Positions 51,001 to 59,764 of a DNA stretch of 64,000 bases are shown here, piece by piece. The stretch covers positions 4,265,001 to 4,329,000 of the forward strand of contig NZ_CP159837.1 of assembly GCF_040564635.1 (NCBI RefSeq), written 5' to 3'. The notes beneath the pieces are model-generated. The model had not been told where the DNA came from. It made no database searches and worked only from the letters and a program-made list of their open reading frames with translations. The DNA is from Planktothricoides raciborskii GIHE-MW2 (GTDB lineage Bacteria > Cyanobacteriota > Cyanobacteriia > Cyanobacteriales > Laspinemataceae). Position 1 is the first letter of the stretch; the number at the start of each line of letters is the position of its first letter. The position numbers were made by a program, and so were the translations under genes.

Positions 51001-54000
51001 AATTAACCCAACCAATGACTTAGCACAAGGCACAGATTATTATGTAGAAATTGCCAACGCTGCGATTAAGGATATTGCGGGGAATAATTATGCGGGTATT
51101 ACTGGTAATAGCACCTGGAATTTCCAAACCGTCGCCCCCACTGACACCACCCCACCTACAGCTAATAGTTTCACTCCTGCCGATAATGCCACAGGGGTAG
51201 CCGTTGCTGCTAACTTAGTGGTCAACTTCAGTGAAGCGATTCAAAAAGGTAGTGGCAATATTGTTATCAAGAAAGTCTCGGATAATTCTGTTGTCGAAAC
51301 CATTGCGGTTACTAACAGTAATGTCACCGTTAGTGGCAGTCAACTTACCATTAACCCAACCAATGACTTAGCACAAGGTACAGATTATTATGTAGAAATT
51401 GCCAATGGTGCGATTAAGGATATTGCGGGGAATAATTATGCGGGTATTACTGGTAATAGCACCTGGAATTTCAAAACCGTCGGCGGACTACTACAGACCA
51501 TTACCCCAGACTTTGATAGTGCTACCGCCGGAAATCAAACCACTAAAGCCTTCAGACCTAATAACTCCGTCGGAGTCGATGTCAACTATTCCACATCGGA
51601 TAACAACAGCAGTCTAACATCCTCCTTTGGATTTAAGCTGCACTACGACTCCTCCCAGTTAACCTTTGTCAACCTTACCAATCCCTTATCCAGTCCGATA
51701 GCACCCACCATCGGCAGTCCAGAGGCGGACACCGCCAATGAAGATAACGACCCCCTCACTGATAAAGTGATTAATGTAGCTTGGCTGAATATTAGCGGTG
51801 TGAATTGGCCGAATACTACTTTACCCGCCAATCTATACAAAGCCAACTTCACCACGTCCTCTACCTATACAGGTACAAACGTTAACTTTAGCAGTAATAA
51901 CACCTCCCCTGGATACAGCCTTTCACCCACATCGGCAGTTTTGACCCTAGCACCCCCCGTCAGTTTAGATGCGGATGGCAATAGTTCTGCCCAGGGTGCC
52001 ACTGACGGCATTTTAATTGCCCGCCATCTGTTTGGCTTTACGGGTAATACCCTAACTACTGGAGCGATTGGTACTGGTGCGACTCGCACCACTGCTACAG
52101 ACATCCAGAACTATTTGCAAAATGGTCAAGCCACGATGCTAGATGTGGATGGCAACGGTTCTGCTCAGGGAGCCACCGACGGGATTTTAATTGCTCGCTA
52201 TCTGTTTGGCTTTACTGGCAATACCCTAACTACTGGAGCGATTGGTACTGGTGCGACTCGCACTACTGCAACTGAAATTCAGCAATTCTTAAGTACCTAT
52301 CTGCCCACGACTCCTGCATCTAGTAAGAGCGTAGTTACCAATAGTGCTACCCAAAATATTACCGCTAGTGCCAGCACTCAGAATGTAGCTCCGGGTAGTT
52401 CAGTCTCAATTGACGCCAAGTATTCCACATCGGATAACAGCAGCAGCCTACCATCCTCCTTCGGATTTAAACTGCACTATGACTCTTCTAAGCTTAATTT
52501 TGTCGATTTTGCCAATCCAGGGGTATTGTCAAGTCCTTTAACACCGACTATCGGCACTCCAGATGCGGACACTCTGAATGAAGATAACGATACCTCCACT
52601 GATAAAGTGATTAATGTGGCTTGGCTTAATCTAAATGGTGTGAATTGGCCGAATGTGGCTGCACCCACGACCTTATACAAAGCCAACTTCACCGCCTTAC
52701 CCACTTTTACTACAGGTAGTGCCAAGGTTAACTTTAGTAGTCAAAATGCTTCTCCTGGTTACACCTTCCAAGGAACAGGAACAGTTATCTCTGCTGACTC
52801 AACTGCACCCACAGCCAGCAGTTTCAGCCCCGTTGATAATGCCACAGGAGTTGCCGTTGGTGCTAACTTAGTGGTTAACTTCAGTGAAGCGATTAAAAAA
52901 GGGAGTGGCAATCTTGTTATTAAGAAAGTCTCGGATAATTCTGTTGTCGAAACGATTGCGGTTACTAATAGTAATGTCACCGTTAGTGGCAGTCAACTGA
53001 CAATTAACCCAACCAATGACTTAGCACAAGGCACAGATTATTATGTAGAAATTGCCAACGCTGCGATTAAGGATATTGCGGGTAATAATTATGCGGGTAT
53101 TACTGGTAGTAGCACTTGGAATTTCAAAACTCAGGGAACTTCCACCATTAATGGCACTGCTGGCGCTGACAACTTAATCGGCACTGCTAATCCAGATATC
53201 ATTAATGGATTGGCTGGTAACGATACTCTCAATGGTGGTGCCGGTGTCGATACCCTGGTTGGTGGATTGGGTAATGATATCTATGTTGTCGATAATACTG
53301 GGGATATTGTCACTGAATTAGCATCCCAAGGCACCGACTTGGTACAATCTTCTGTCACCTATACCCTGGGAGCGAATGTAGAAAACCTCACTTTGACGGG
53401 AACGGCAGCAATTAACGGTACGGGTAATACTCTGAATAACACCATTACCGGCAATGCGGCGAATAATACCCTCAATGGTGGTGCGGGTGCTGATATTCTT
53501 AATGGCGGATTAGGCAATGATATCTATGTTGTCGATAACGCTGGGGATATCGTCACTGAATTAGCTTCCCAAGGCACCGACTTGGTACAATCTTCTGTCA
53601 CCTATACCCTGGGAGCGAATGTAGAAAACCTCACTTTGACGGGAACGGCAGCAATTAACGGTACGGGTAATACTCTGAATAACACCATTACCGGCAATGC
53701 GGCGAATAATACCCTCAATGGTGGTGCGGGTGCTGATATTCTTAATGGCGGATTAGGCAATGATATCTATGTTGTCGATAACGCTGGGGATATCGTCACT
53801 GAATTAGCTTCCCAAGGCACCGACTTGGTGCAATCTTCTGTCACCTATACCCTGGGAGCGAATGTAGAAAACCTCACTTTGACGGGAACGGCAGCAATTA
53901 ACGGTACGGGTAATACTCTTAATAACACCATTACCGGCAATGCGGCGAATAATACCCTCAATGGTGGTGCGGGTGCTGATATTCTTAATGGCGGATTAGG

Positions 54001-54925
54001 CAATGATATCTATGTTGTCGATAACGCTGGGGATATCGTCACTGAATTAGCTTCCCAAGGCACCGACTTGGTGCAATCTTCTGTCACCTATACCCTGGGA
54101 GCGAATGTAGAAAACCTCACTTTGACGGGAACGGCAGCAATTAACGGTACGGGTAATACTCTGAATAACACCATTACCGGCAATGCGGCGAATAATACCC
54201 TCAATGGTGGTGCGGGTGCTGATATTCTTAATGGCGGATTAGGCAATGATATCTATGTTGTCGATAACGCTGGGGATATCGTCACTGAATTAGCTTCCCA
54301 AGGCACCGACTTGGTGCAATCTTCTGTCACCTATACCCTGGGAGCGAATGTAGAAAACCTCACTTTGACGGGAACGGCAGCAATTAACGGTACGGGTAAT
54401 ACTCTTAATAACACCATTACCGGCAATGCGGCGAATAATACCCTCAATGGTGGTGCGGGCAACGACATCCTCAATGGTGCTGCGGGCCGAGATATTTTAA
54501 CTGGTAGTACGGGTGCGGATACCTTTGTGTTCCAGTTTGGTCAATCCACAGTAGCAGCGTGCGATCGCATTACCGACTTTGCCATTGGTAGCGATAAGAT
54601 TGACCTCCTCACCCAAGCGGGAGCGGCGATGAATGCCCCCACCAGCTTTAGCCGTGCTGCTAATAATGCTGCCACCACCTTAGCCACTGTTGTCACTCAA
54701 GTCTTTACTGATGCTAATGGGGCGTCTGCTGGCAACCAAGCTCTCGGACTTAATAGTGCTGCTTTGGTTGTGGCGACAAATGCCGCGATTGCTGGTACTT
54801 ACCTAGTGGTGAATGATGCTACTGCTGGTTTTCAATCTGGTAACGATTTAGTTATTAACTTAACCGGATATACTGGGACGTTACCGGGTTTGGGCAGCAT
54901 TACACCGGGCAATTTCTTTATCTAA
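48083..54925 (+). CDS. Giant mosaic subtilase with Ig-like, FG-GAP-like, cohesin/dockerin-like and RTX repeats
   Basis: 2280 residues (an ATG at 48101 is an alternative start). Residues 10-85 are a fervidolysin-like propeptide. An S8 domain follows at 105-425 with Asp152 ([13 protein letters not shown]), His207 ([13 protein letters not shown]), Asn299 (AAAGNSS) and Ser367 ([11 protein letters not shown]). Next are four copies of a Big_5-type domain ([20 protein letters not shown]), the first two separated by seven to eight FG-GAP-like repeats ([20 protein letters not shown]). Then come two cohesin-like segments ([12 protein letters not shown]), two dockerin/EF-like repeats ([20 protein letters not shown]) and five ~87-residue RTX blocks ([13 protein letters not shown]). 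There is no Sec signal, so type I secretion is likely. It is probably a calcium-dependent extracellular protease or adhesin. Confidence 0.92.
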   Translation: MNGAIIMSPDFRSDRVIVKLKPGANSNEISNLQAQIGVTKVSTASQLGIDIWQIPDGNVEQIISTYKNDPRFEYIEPDYIITLEDTSKTRNPEESLSIITPQATTPNDPGYSQLWGLNNTGQSGGTADADIDAPEAWDIQKGNQNLVIGVIDTGVDYNHPDLSANIWTNPGEIAGDGIDNDNNGYIDDVRGWDFAYNDNNPMDVQGHGTHVSGTIAGKGNNGIGVTGVAWNAKIMPLKFLDDSGSGSTSNAILAINYATAKGVKLTNNSWGGGGYSQALYDAINTAGQQGALFIAAAGNSSQNTDTTPAYPASYNLSNIISVASTTRTDGLSWFSNYGATTVDLGAPGSDIYSTLPNSSYGTLSGTSMASPHVTGAAALLWSQNPTWTAQQVKNSLMSTGDSISALNGITVSGKRLNIYNALAPADTTPPTASSFTPADNATGVAVAANLVVNFSEAIQKGSGNIVIKKVSDNSVVETIAVTNSNVTVSGSQLTINPTNDLAQGTDYYVEIANGAIKDIAGNNYAGITGNSTWNFTTTSQSSGSFTEDTSISLPGVYVSSVAWADYNGDGKQDFLLTGYSSSGYISKLYKNTGSGFSEDTTISLPGVSYGSVAWADYNGDGKQDFLLTGYSSSGYISKLYKNTGSGFSEDTTISLPGVSYGSVAWADYSGDGKQDFLLTGWSSSGGISKLYKNTGSGFSEDTTVSLPGVGYSSVAWADYSGDGKQDFLLTGYSSSGYISKLYKNTGSGFSEDTSVSLPGVYYSSVAWADYNGDGKQDFLLTGWSSSGSYISKLYKNTGSGFSEDTTVSLPGVGGSSVAWADYSGDGKQDFLLTGYSSSGRISKLYKNTGSGFSEDTSVSLPGVSYSSVAWADYSGDGKQDFLLTGSYNSGSFISKLYKNTATPADTTPPTASSFTPADNATGVAVAANLVVNFSEAIQKGSGNIVIKKVSDNSVVETIAVTNSNVTVSGSQLTINPTNDLAQGTDYYVEIANAAIKDIAGNNYAGITGNSTWNFQTVAPTDTTPPTANSFTPADNATGVAVAANLVVNFSEAIQKGSGNIVIKKVSDNSVVETIAVTNSNVTVSGSQLTINPTNDLAQGTDYYVEIANGAIKDIAGNNYAGITGNSTWNFKTVGGLLQTITPDFDSATAGNQTTKAFRPNNSVGVDVNYSTSDNNSSLTSSFGFKLHYDSSQLTFVNLTNPLSSPIAPTIGSPEADTANEDNDPLTDKVINVAWLNISGVNWPNTTLPANLYKANFTTSSTYTGTNVNFSSNNTSPGYSLSPTSAVLTLAPPVSLDADGNSSAQGATDGILIARHLFGFTGNTLTTGAIGTGATRTTATDIQNYLQNGQATMLDVDGNGSAQGATDGILIARYLFGFTGNTLTTGAIGTGATRTTATEIQQFLSTYLPTTPASSKSVVTNSATQNITASASTQNVAPGSSVSIDAKYSTSDNSSSLPSSFGFKLHYDSSKLNFVDFANPGVLSSPLTPTIGTPDADTLNEDNDTSTDKVINVAWLNLNGVNWPNVAAPTTLYKANFTALPTFTTGSAKVNFSSQNASPGYTFQGTGTVISADSTAPTASSFSPVDNATGVAVGANLVVNFSEAIKKGSGNLVIKKVSDNSVVETIAVTNSNVTVSGSQLTINPTNDLAQGTDYYVEIANAAIKDIAGNNYAGITGSSTWNFKTQGTSTINGTAGADNLIGTANPDIINGLAGNDTLNGGAGVDTLVGGLGNDIYVVDNTGDIVTELASQGTDLVQSSVTYTLGANVENLTLTGTAAINGTGNTLNNTITGNAANNTLNGGAGADILNGGLGNDIYVVDNAGDIVTELASQGTDLVQSSVTYTLGANVENLTLTGTAAINGTGNTLNNTITGNAANNTLNGGAGADILNGGLGNDIYVVDNAGDIVTELASQGTDLVQSSVTYTLGANVENLTLTGTAAINGTGNTLNNTITGNAANNTLNGGAGADILNGGLGNDIYVVDNAGDIVTELASQGTDLVQSSVTYTLGANVENLTLTGTAAINGTGNTLNNTITGNAANNTLNGGAGADILNGGLGNDIYVVDNAGDIVTELASQGTDLVQSSVTYTLGANVENLTLTGTAAINGTGNTLNNTITGNAANNTLNGGAGNDILNGAAGRDILTGSTGADTFVFQFGQSTVAACDRITDFAIGSDKIDLLTQAGAAMNAPTSFSRAANNAATTLATVVTQVFTDANGASAGNQALGLNSAALVVATNAAIAGTYLVVNDATAGFQSGNDLVINLTGYTGTLPGLGSITPGNFFI
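49370..51480 (+). repeat. Near-identical internal DNA repeats of the subtilase gene (Ig-like and FG-GAP-like)
   Basis: The Ig-like block at about 49366-49690 recurs at about 50797-51125 and 51150-51475 with few changes, and again at 52801-53130. The FG-GAP-like unit of about 150 bp recurs seven to eight times between 49720 and 50785. The high DNA identity points to recent copying or gene conversion. Confidence 0.85.
53195..54450 (+). repeat. Five tandem ~240-bp RTX-coding repeats
   Basis: Units beginning at about 53260, 53500, 53740, 53980 and 54220 differ at only a few positions (for example GGTACAATC against GGTGCAATC). A period divisible by three keeps the frame. Assembly collapse or expansion is a risk here. 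Confidence 0.88.
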
Positions 54926-56110
54926 CCTTCCAGATAACCCAGAAACCGGGTTTCTTCTGTGAAAATTACAGCTATCTGTGGGTGGCGAAAAAGAAACCCG
55001 GTTTCTTAGTCCCCAAGCAAAGAAACCGGGTTTCTGTGGTGAATATGTAGGGGCGACGAGCGCATTCGCCCCTACTGTGGAACCAAGAAAGAAACCCGGT
55101 TTCTTAGTCCCCAAGCAAAGAAACCGGGTTTCTGTGGTGAATATGTAGGGGCGACGAGCGCATTCGCCCCTACTGTGGAATCAGAAAAGAAACCCGGTTT
55201 CTGAGGTTTCTTAAGGGGGCGATCGCTCATTTCTCCCAACAAAAGAAACCGGGACCCAAGTTGTGAATATGTAGGGGCGACGAGCGCATTCGCCCCTACT
55301 GTGGAATCAGAAAAGAAACCCGGTTTCTGAGGTTTCTTAAGGGGGCGATCGCTCATTTCTCCCAACAAAAGAAACCGGGACCCAAGTTGTGAATATGTAG
55401 GGGCGACGAGCGCATTCGCCCCTACTGTGGAACCAGAAAAAAAACCCGGTTTCTAAGGTTTCTTAAGGGGGCGATCGCTCATTTCTCCGAACAAAAGAAA
55501 CCGAGACCCAAGTTGTGAATATGTAGGGGCGACGAGCGCATTCGCCCCTACTGTGGAATCAGAAAAGAAACCCGGTTTCTGAGGTTTCTTAAGGGGGCGA
55601 TCGCTCATTTCTCCCAACAAAAGAAACCGGGACCCAAGTTGTGAATATGTAGGGGCGACGAGCGCATTCGCCCCTACTGTGGAATCAGAAAAGAAACCCG
55701 GTTTCTGAGGTTTCTTAAGGGGGCGATCGCTCATTTCTCCCAACAAAAGAAACCGGGACCTAAGTTGTGAATATGTAGGGGCGAATGCGCTCGTCGCCCC
55801 TACTGTGGAACCAGAAAAAAAACCCGGTTTCTGAGGTTTCTTAAGGGGGCGATCGCTCATTTCTCCCAACAAAAGAAACCGGGACCCAAGTTGTGAATAT
55901 GTAGGGGCGAATGCGCTCGTCGCCCCTACTGTGGAACCAGAAAAAAAACCCGGTTTCTGAGGTTTCTTAAGGGGGCGATCGCTCATTTCTCCCAACAAAA
56001 GAAACCGGGACCCAAGTTGTGAATATGTAGGGGCGACGAGCGCATTCGCCCCTACTGTGGAACCAGAAAAAAAACCCGGTTTCTAAGGTTTCTTAAGGGG
56101 GCGATCGGGG
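54926..56110. repeat. Tandem array of a 126-bp composite repeat
   Basis: Starting at about 55137, the unit recurs every 126 bp (GTGAATATG at 55137, 55263, 55389 and so on) for about 7.7 copies. Each holds TAGGGGCGA...TCGCCCCTA, an AGAAACCCGGTTTCT palindrome and a HIP1 site. Two related shorter units (about 95 bp) precede it. Because 126 is a multiple of three, minus-strand frames stay open as a 42-residue repeat, but there is no ribosome site or protein-like start. I do not call a gene. Confidence 0.9.
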
Positions 56111-56169
56111 TAGATGGGCGAGCTAATGAGTGGTATAATATAAAGAAACACACAACCAGAAACTCAAGT

Positions 56170-56424
56170 ATGTTAGAAAAAGTAACAGTCACTTACGATG
56201 GTTCAGCGTTTTATCCAGAAACTCACCTCAATCTAGAACCCAATACCCGTTATACAATCCAGATTATTTCTCAAGAACAACAGACTGAACCAACGGATAA
56301 AAATGCTTGGGATTTGCTAGAAGACATGGCTGGAACTTATGAAGCACCGGAAGATTGGTCTAGCGAACACTATCATTATTTATATGGTACACCCAAACGA
56401 AACAGTAAAAACCGTAAAATATGA
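56170..56424 (+). CDS. Antitoxin-like small protein, partner of a decayed VapC toxin
   Basis: 84 residues. The N-terminus LEKVTVTYDGSAFYPETHLNLEPNTRYTIQI is a short beta-rich AbrB/DUF104-like segment, and the C-terminal part (AWDLLEDMAGTYEAPEDWSSEHYHYLYG) is the kind of extended toxin-binding tail found in antitoxins of PIN toxins. Its stop overlaps the start of the PIN gene as ATGA. It remains open although the toxin is destroyed. Confidence 0.7.
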   Translation: MLEKVTVTYDGSAFYPETHLNLEPNTRYTIQIISQEQQTEPTDKNAWDLLEDMAGTYEAPEDWSSEHYHYLYGTPKRNSKNRKI

Positions 56425-56857
56425 GCAAAGATAGACTTTTTTTAGACACGGTGTTCATTCAAGCAATTCTTAATCCCCGTGACCAATATCATTCTCCAGC
56501 CATGCAACTACTCCCTCGGGTCAAAAATGCACAATAAGTCTGGATCACCGAAGCCATATTCATGGAAGTTGGTAATGCACTCAGCACCTACGATCGTCAT
56601 AAAGTGGCTGCTTTTATTCAAAAATGCTATAAAACTGATAATATTTCAATTGTAAATATCACGCCTCAACTCTTTGAACAAGGATTAAGCCTCAACTCTT
56701 TGAACAAGGATTAAATTTATATGAGTCCAGATCCGACAAAAAATGGGGATTAGTCGATTGTCTTTCGTTTATCGTTATGGAACAGCAAAACTTAATTGAT
56801 GCTGTCACCTCAGATATTCATTTTATTCAAGCCGGTTTTCGGACATTATTACGATAA
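56421..56857 (+). pseudogene. VapC-type PIN toxin, broken by a stop and a 26-bp duplication
   Basis: ATG 56421 begins SKDRLFLDTVFIQAILNPRD, the PIN N-terminus with its first Asp. Codon 39 is TAA (56535-56537), where Gln/Glu would keep the frame. Further on the domain continues (VWITEAIFMEVGNALSTYDR) until a tandem duplication of 26 bp (56663-56688 and 56689-56714) shifts the frame. After it the end of the domain reads LYESRSDKKWGLVDCLSFIV, then ME...DIHFIQAGFRTLLR, stop 56855-56857, with the later acidic residues. Both lesions must be reversed for a full protein of about 137 residues. Confidence 0.88.
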
Positions 56858-56919
56858 AAGATCGAGCGAGACGCTATTAGTGGGCGGTAAGCTTTCTCTA
56901 TGCCGTTAGGCACAAGCAA

Positions 56920-57010
56920 AGAAACCGGGTTTTTTTTATGAATATTTAGGGGCGAATGCGCTCGTCGCCCCTGCTGTGTCACCAAAAAAGAAACCCGGTT
57001 TCTAAGTCAC
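56920..57010. repeat. AGAAACC palindromes with a GAATGCGCTCGTC-orientation hairpin
   Basis: Single copy of the composite element seen at 54926-56110, with the inner segment in the less common orientation. It lies between the toxin pseudogene and the MazF-type locus. Confidence 0.8.
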
Positions 57011-57065
57011 TTGAGAGGGCGATCGCCTGTATCGAATTTAGATCAAAAAGCACGCCGTCTTTTTT

Positions 57066-57428
57066 CTACAAAGCAAACACGGTTCGGAGAGCATTATCAA
57101 TTTTTAGCAAAAGTTCTGGTTCCAGTTCACCTCGAATTGCCACCAAGCGAGAGCGATAATCAATCGGGCGGGTTTGCAAGCAATCGGCAATAGATTGTTT
57201 AGTCAATCCATTCCCTGACGAAGGCAAAATCTCGACATTTGTTGTAATTTTAGCTTTTTTGTCGCTCCATGCGGTAATTGGGACAACTTGAATCACCGGA
57301 ACTCGCTCGTTGTAAGTGTTATTTGTCACCACAATACAAGGTCTAATTTTTCCCGTTTCTGAACCTTTAGTGGGGTCGAAATTAACATCAATAATTGTCC
57401 CACGCTTGAGCTTTATTCTTTCGGCCAT
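57066..57428 (-). CDS. MazF/PemK-family toxin (ribonuclease)
   Basis: 120 residues, intact. The family pattern is clear: IKLKRGTIIDVNFDPTKGSE, KIRPCIVVTNN, VIQVVPITAWSD, NVEILPSSGNGLTKQSIADC and LQTRPIDYRSRLV. It cleaves mRNA when free of antitoxin. ATG 57428 overlaps the antitoxin gene by 16 bp, the usual arrangement. Of the four type II loci in the window this is the only one whose toxin is undamaged. Confidence 0.9.
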   Translation of the reverse strand: MAERIKLKRGTIIDVNFDPTKGSETGKIRPCIVVTNNTYNERVPVIQVVPITAWSDKKAKITTNVEILPSSGNGLTKQSIADCLQTRPIDYRSRLVAIRGELEPELLLKIDNALRTVFAL

Positions 57429-57649
57429 TCTTCTAACCCGGCTTCAGTTAGTGCTTGTAACTCTGGCTCCTCTTCATAGATTTCCGCATAGAGGGTGGCT
57501 GATTCCTCTAATTTAGAGGATTCTAAAGCCGAGCGCAATCTTTTAAGCGCTGCCATAACCAGTTCCCTCGAATCTTGAAAACCATAGTCTTGGAACTGTT
57601 CAACAAATTGACCGATTGAATCATCCAGTTTAAATGTATATTCTTTCAC
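57413..57649 (-). CDS. Antitoxin of the MazF-type pair
   Basis: 78 residues if GTG 57649 is the start (AGGAT nine bases upstream), beginning MKEYTFKLDDSIGQFVEQFQ and continuing DYGFQDSRELVMAALKRLRS, a ribbon-helix-helix type fold with an acidic toxin-binding C-terminus (ESATLYAEIYEEEPELQALTEAGLEEW). The frame is open further upstream to a TTG at 57718 and reads VALDSVIFIYALED, which looks like the start of a PIN domain and is probably a remnant of another toxin gene rather than part of the antitoxin. Confidence 0.75.
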   Translation of the reverse strand: MKEYTFKLDDSIGQFVEQFQDYGFQDSRELVMAALKRLRSALESSKLEESATLYAEIYEEEPELQALTEAGLEEWPKE

Positions 57650-58074
57650 CTTTGAAATCCTATCCTCTAGAGCGTAAATAAAAATCACGCTGTCTAAAGC
57701 AACAGCAACACCCTCCAAGTATTCTAATCGCGCTATGACTCCCGTTCCCCCCGGACGTATGCGATCGCATCAACTCCATCCCAGAGATGGCGATGCTTTG
57801 CAAACAGACGGGAAGTATGGCTGGGAACTGGCAGCATCACCACTACACCATCTACTATAGGACTTACGCAACGAATCTATATATGGGGTATTGGTGCGTT
57901 TGCCTTATTTTGCGGGAATCGCTTTTTTTCCAACAAAAGAAACCGGGTTTCTGTGGTGGATATCACAGTTAAGTGTGGAACCAAAAAAAAACCCGGTTTC
58001 TAAGTCCCCAAGAAAAGAAACGGCGGCGATCGCCCGAATATTTTATCACTTATATTTTATAGATATCTTATAAT
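57650..58074. other. Intergenic region with PIN-like remnant and one AGAAACC pair
   Basis: 57655-57725 on the minus strand encodes the PIN-like fragment noted with the antitoxin. At 57935-58025 lies one pair of AGAAACC palindromes with CACAGTTAAGTGTGG between. No other gene is supported. Confidence 0.4.
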
Positions 58075-58905
58075 TTAGGGTGTTCGTTTAATCGAGCTTT
58101 CATGCCATTTTCCTAAAAGTAAGTTTGAGAAAGCGGTCAAAATCAAAAAAATCAAGATTCCCAGCCCACTAATCATCACTAAAGCCGCAAACATACGAGG
58201 AATTTGTAAATTATAACTAGCGATGAGCATTTGATAAGCTAATCCCGAATTCGTGCCTCCGGTTCCGGCGACAAATTCGGCGACGACGGCGCCAATTAAT
58301 GATAAACCACCGCTAATCCGTAAGGCGGATAAAAAATAGGGTAACGCACTAGGTAGTCTTAAATACACCATCGTTTGCCAGGGATTCGCTTTATACAGAC
58401 GAAACAGATCCCGCAAGTTCGGATCGATGCTATTCAGACCAAAAGTGGTATTAGAAATGATGGGAAAAAAGGCGACGATCCAAGCACAAAGTACCAAGGC
58501 AGCAAAGGTATTGTTTCTCAGCCAAATAATGATTAAAGGCGCGATCGCCGCGATCGGCATTGTTTGCAGAATCACCGCATAAGGATATAAGCTTTTTTCA
58601 ATCCATTTGCTCTGAGCCATAAGCATGGAAATTAATAACCCTAAACCGGCTGCATAAAAAAAAGCTATTATAGTAATTTTTATGGTAATCAGCAAAGCGG
58701 GGAATAAAAGAAACCAGTCACTAATTAAGGTTTGGATAATTCGACTGGGAGAGGGTAGAAGATAGGGAGGTATCCCAGTAATATTTACCAAAAACTCCCA
58801 GGTAAATATCATCAAAATTCCTACTCCAATCGGGGCGATAATATCTAGAGATAGTAAATCTTTAACTCTGATTTTTTCCCGGAATAATTTTTTCAACAAA
58901 TTCAT
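58075..58905 (-). CDS. ABC transporter permease (SsuC/TauC/ThiX-like)
   Basis: 276 residues from ATG 58905, which has AAAGGA upstream; a TTG overlapping the ATPase stop (58941) is a poor alternative. Six hydrophobic segments are visible, with the EAA-type cytoplasmic loop in LYKANPWQTMVYLRLPSALPYFLSALRI. It forms the channel of a binding-protein-dependent importer of the nitrate/sulfonate/pyrimidine class. Third gene of a three-gene minus-strand operon with the ATPase and binding protein. Confidence 0.9.
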   Translation of the reverse strand: MNLLKKLFREKIRVKDLLSLDIIAPIGVGILMIFTWEFLVNITGIPPYLLPSPSRIIQTLISDWFLLFPALLITIKITIIAFFYAAGLGLLISMLMAQSKWIEKSLYPYAVILQTMPIAAIAPLIIIWLRNNTFAALVLCAWIVAFFPIISNTTFGLNSIDPNLRDLFRLYKANPWQTMVYLRLPSALPYFLSALRISGGLSLIGAVVAEFVAGTGGTNSGLAYQMLIASYNLQIPRMFAALVMISGLGILIFLILTAFSNLLLGKWHESSIKRTP

Positions 58906-58937
58906 ACAATCCTTTCTACAGTTGTTGTAAATAACCG

Positions 58938-59705
58938 TCAAATCGACTCTTGACCCATCATTCCTTGAGATAATTCATGGGCTACTTGCTGACAATATTG
59001 GGAATAGAGAACGGAAGTACGAAATTCTTCCGAACGGGGATAGGGTTGAGCGATCGCAATATCCGCCACCACTCGACCGGGACGGGGTGCCATGACCACC
59101 ACCCGATTGGATAAATAGACCGCTTCATAAATATTGTGGGTGACAAAAATAATTGTCCAACTTTGTTGACTCCATAAATTAAGTAACTCCACATTTAATT
59201 GAGTCCGGGTAATATCATCTAAAGCCCCAAAAGGTTCATCCATAAGTAACACCGTGGGAGAGGTCACTAAAGTTCTGGCAATGGATACCCGCATTTTCAT
59301 CCCTCCAGAAAGCTGACGGGGATAAGATTTAGCAAACTTTTCTAACCCAACCAATTGCAGGGATTTGTTAATTGCCGGATCCGCAATATTTTTCGAGATT
59401 CTGGCTAATTTTAGGGGTAAACGGACATTTTCCCGCACCGTAGCCCAAGGCATCAATGCCGGTTCTTGGAAGACAAAGGAGAGATTTTCTTGAGCAGTAA
59501 TATCATGCCATTGAATCGTGCCTGAACTGTGATTAGTCAGTCCGGCAATAATCCGAAGTAGGGTACTTTTTCCACAACCGGAAGGCCCTACCAAACTAAC
59601 AAATTCACCGGCATTAATTGCCAGGTTTAAGTCAGTCAGGGCGACGGTGCCATTGTCGAATAACTTATTCACCTGACTTAAGGTAATTAAAGGTTGAGAA
59701 TTCAT
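58938..59705 (-). CDS. ABC transporter ATP-binding protein (SsuB/TauB-like)
   Basis: About 255 residues from ATG 59705 (a GTG at 59720 is possible). Walker A is GPSGCGKST, the Q-loop is FVFQEPALMPW, the signature is QLSGGMKMRVSIARTL and Walker B is VLLMDEPFGALDD, with the switch His in FVTHNIYEAV. It powers the importer formed with the neighbouring permease. It lies 59 bp after the binding-protein gene. Confidence 0.92.
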   Translation of the reverse strand: MNSQPLITLSQVNKLFDNGTVALTDLNLAINAGEFVSLVGPSGCGKSTLLRIIAGLTNHSSGTIQWHDITAQENLSFVFQEPALMPWATVRENVRLPLKLARISKNIADPAINKSLQLVGLEKFAKSYPRQLSGGMKMRVSIARTLVTSPTVLLMDEPFGALDDITRTQLNVELLNLWSQQSWTIIFVTHNIYEAVYLSNRVVVMAPRPGRVVADIAIAQPYPRSEEFRTSVLYSQYCQQVAHELSQGMMGQESI

Positions 59706-59764
59706 CGGTGATTCACTCACTCTATAGATCGGGTATATATCCAGTATATATCGGGTATATTGGC

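Noticed and set aside
55453-55998. 181-residue minus-strand frame as a gene
   Set aside because: It is the 42-residue translation of the tandem repeat, with no ribosome site and no protein-like composition apart from the repeat.
55137-56110. Possible CRISPR array because of regular 126-bp spacing
   Set aside because: Whole units are repeated with no unique spacers, the unit is too long, and no cas genes are nearby.
18200-58025. Insertion sequences or transposases
   Set aside because: Despite the many repeats, no transposase-like frame, target-site duplication or long terminal inverted repeat was found in the window.
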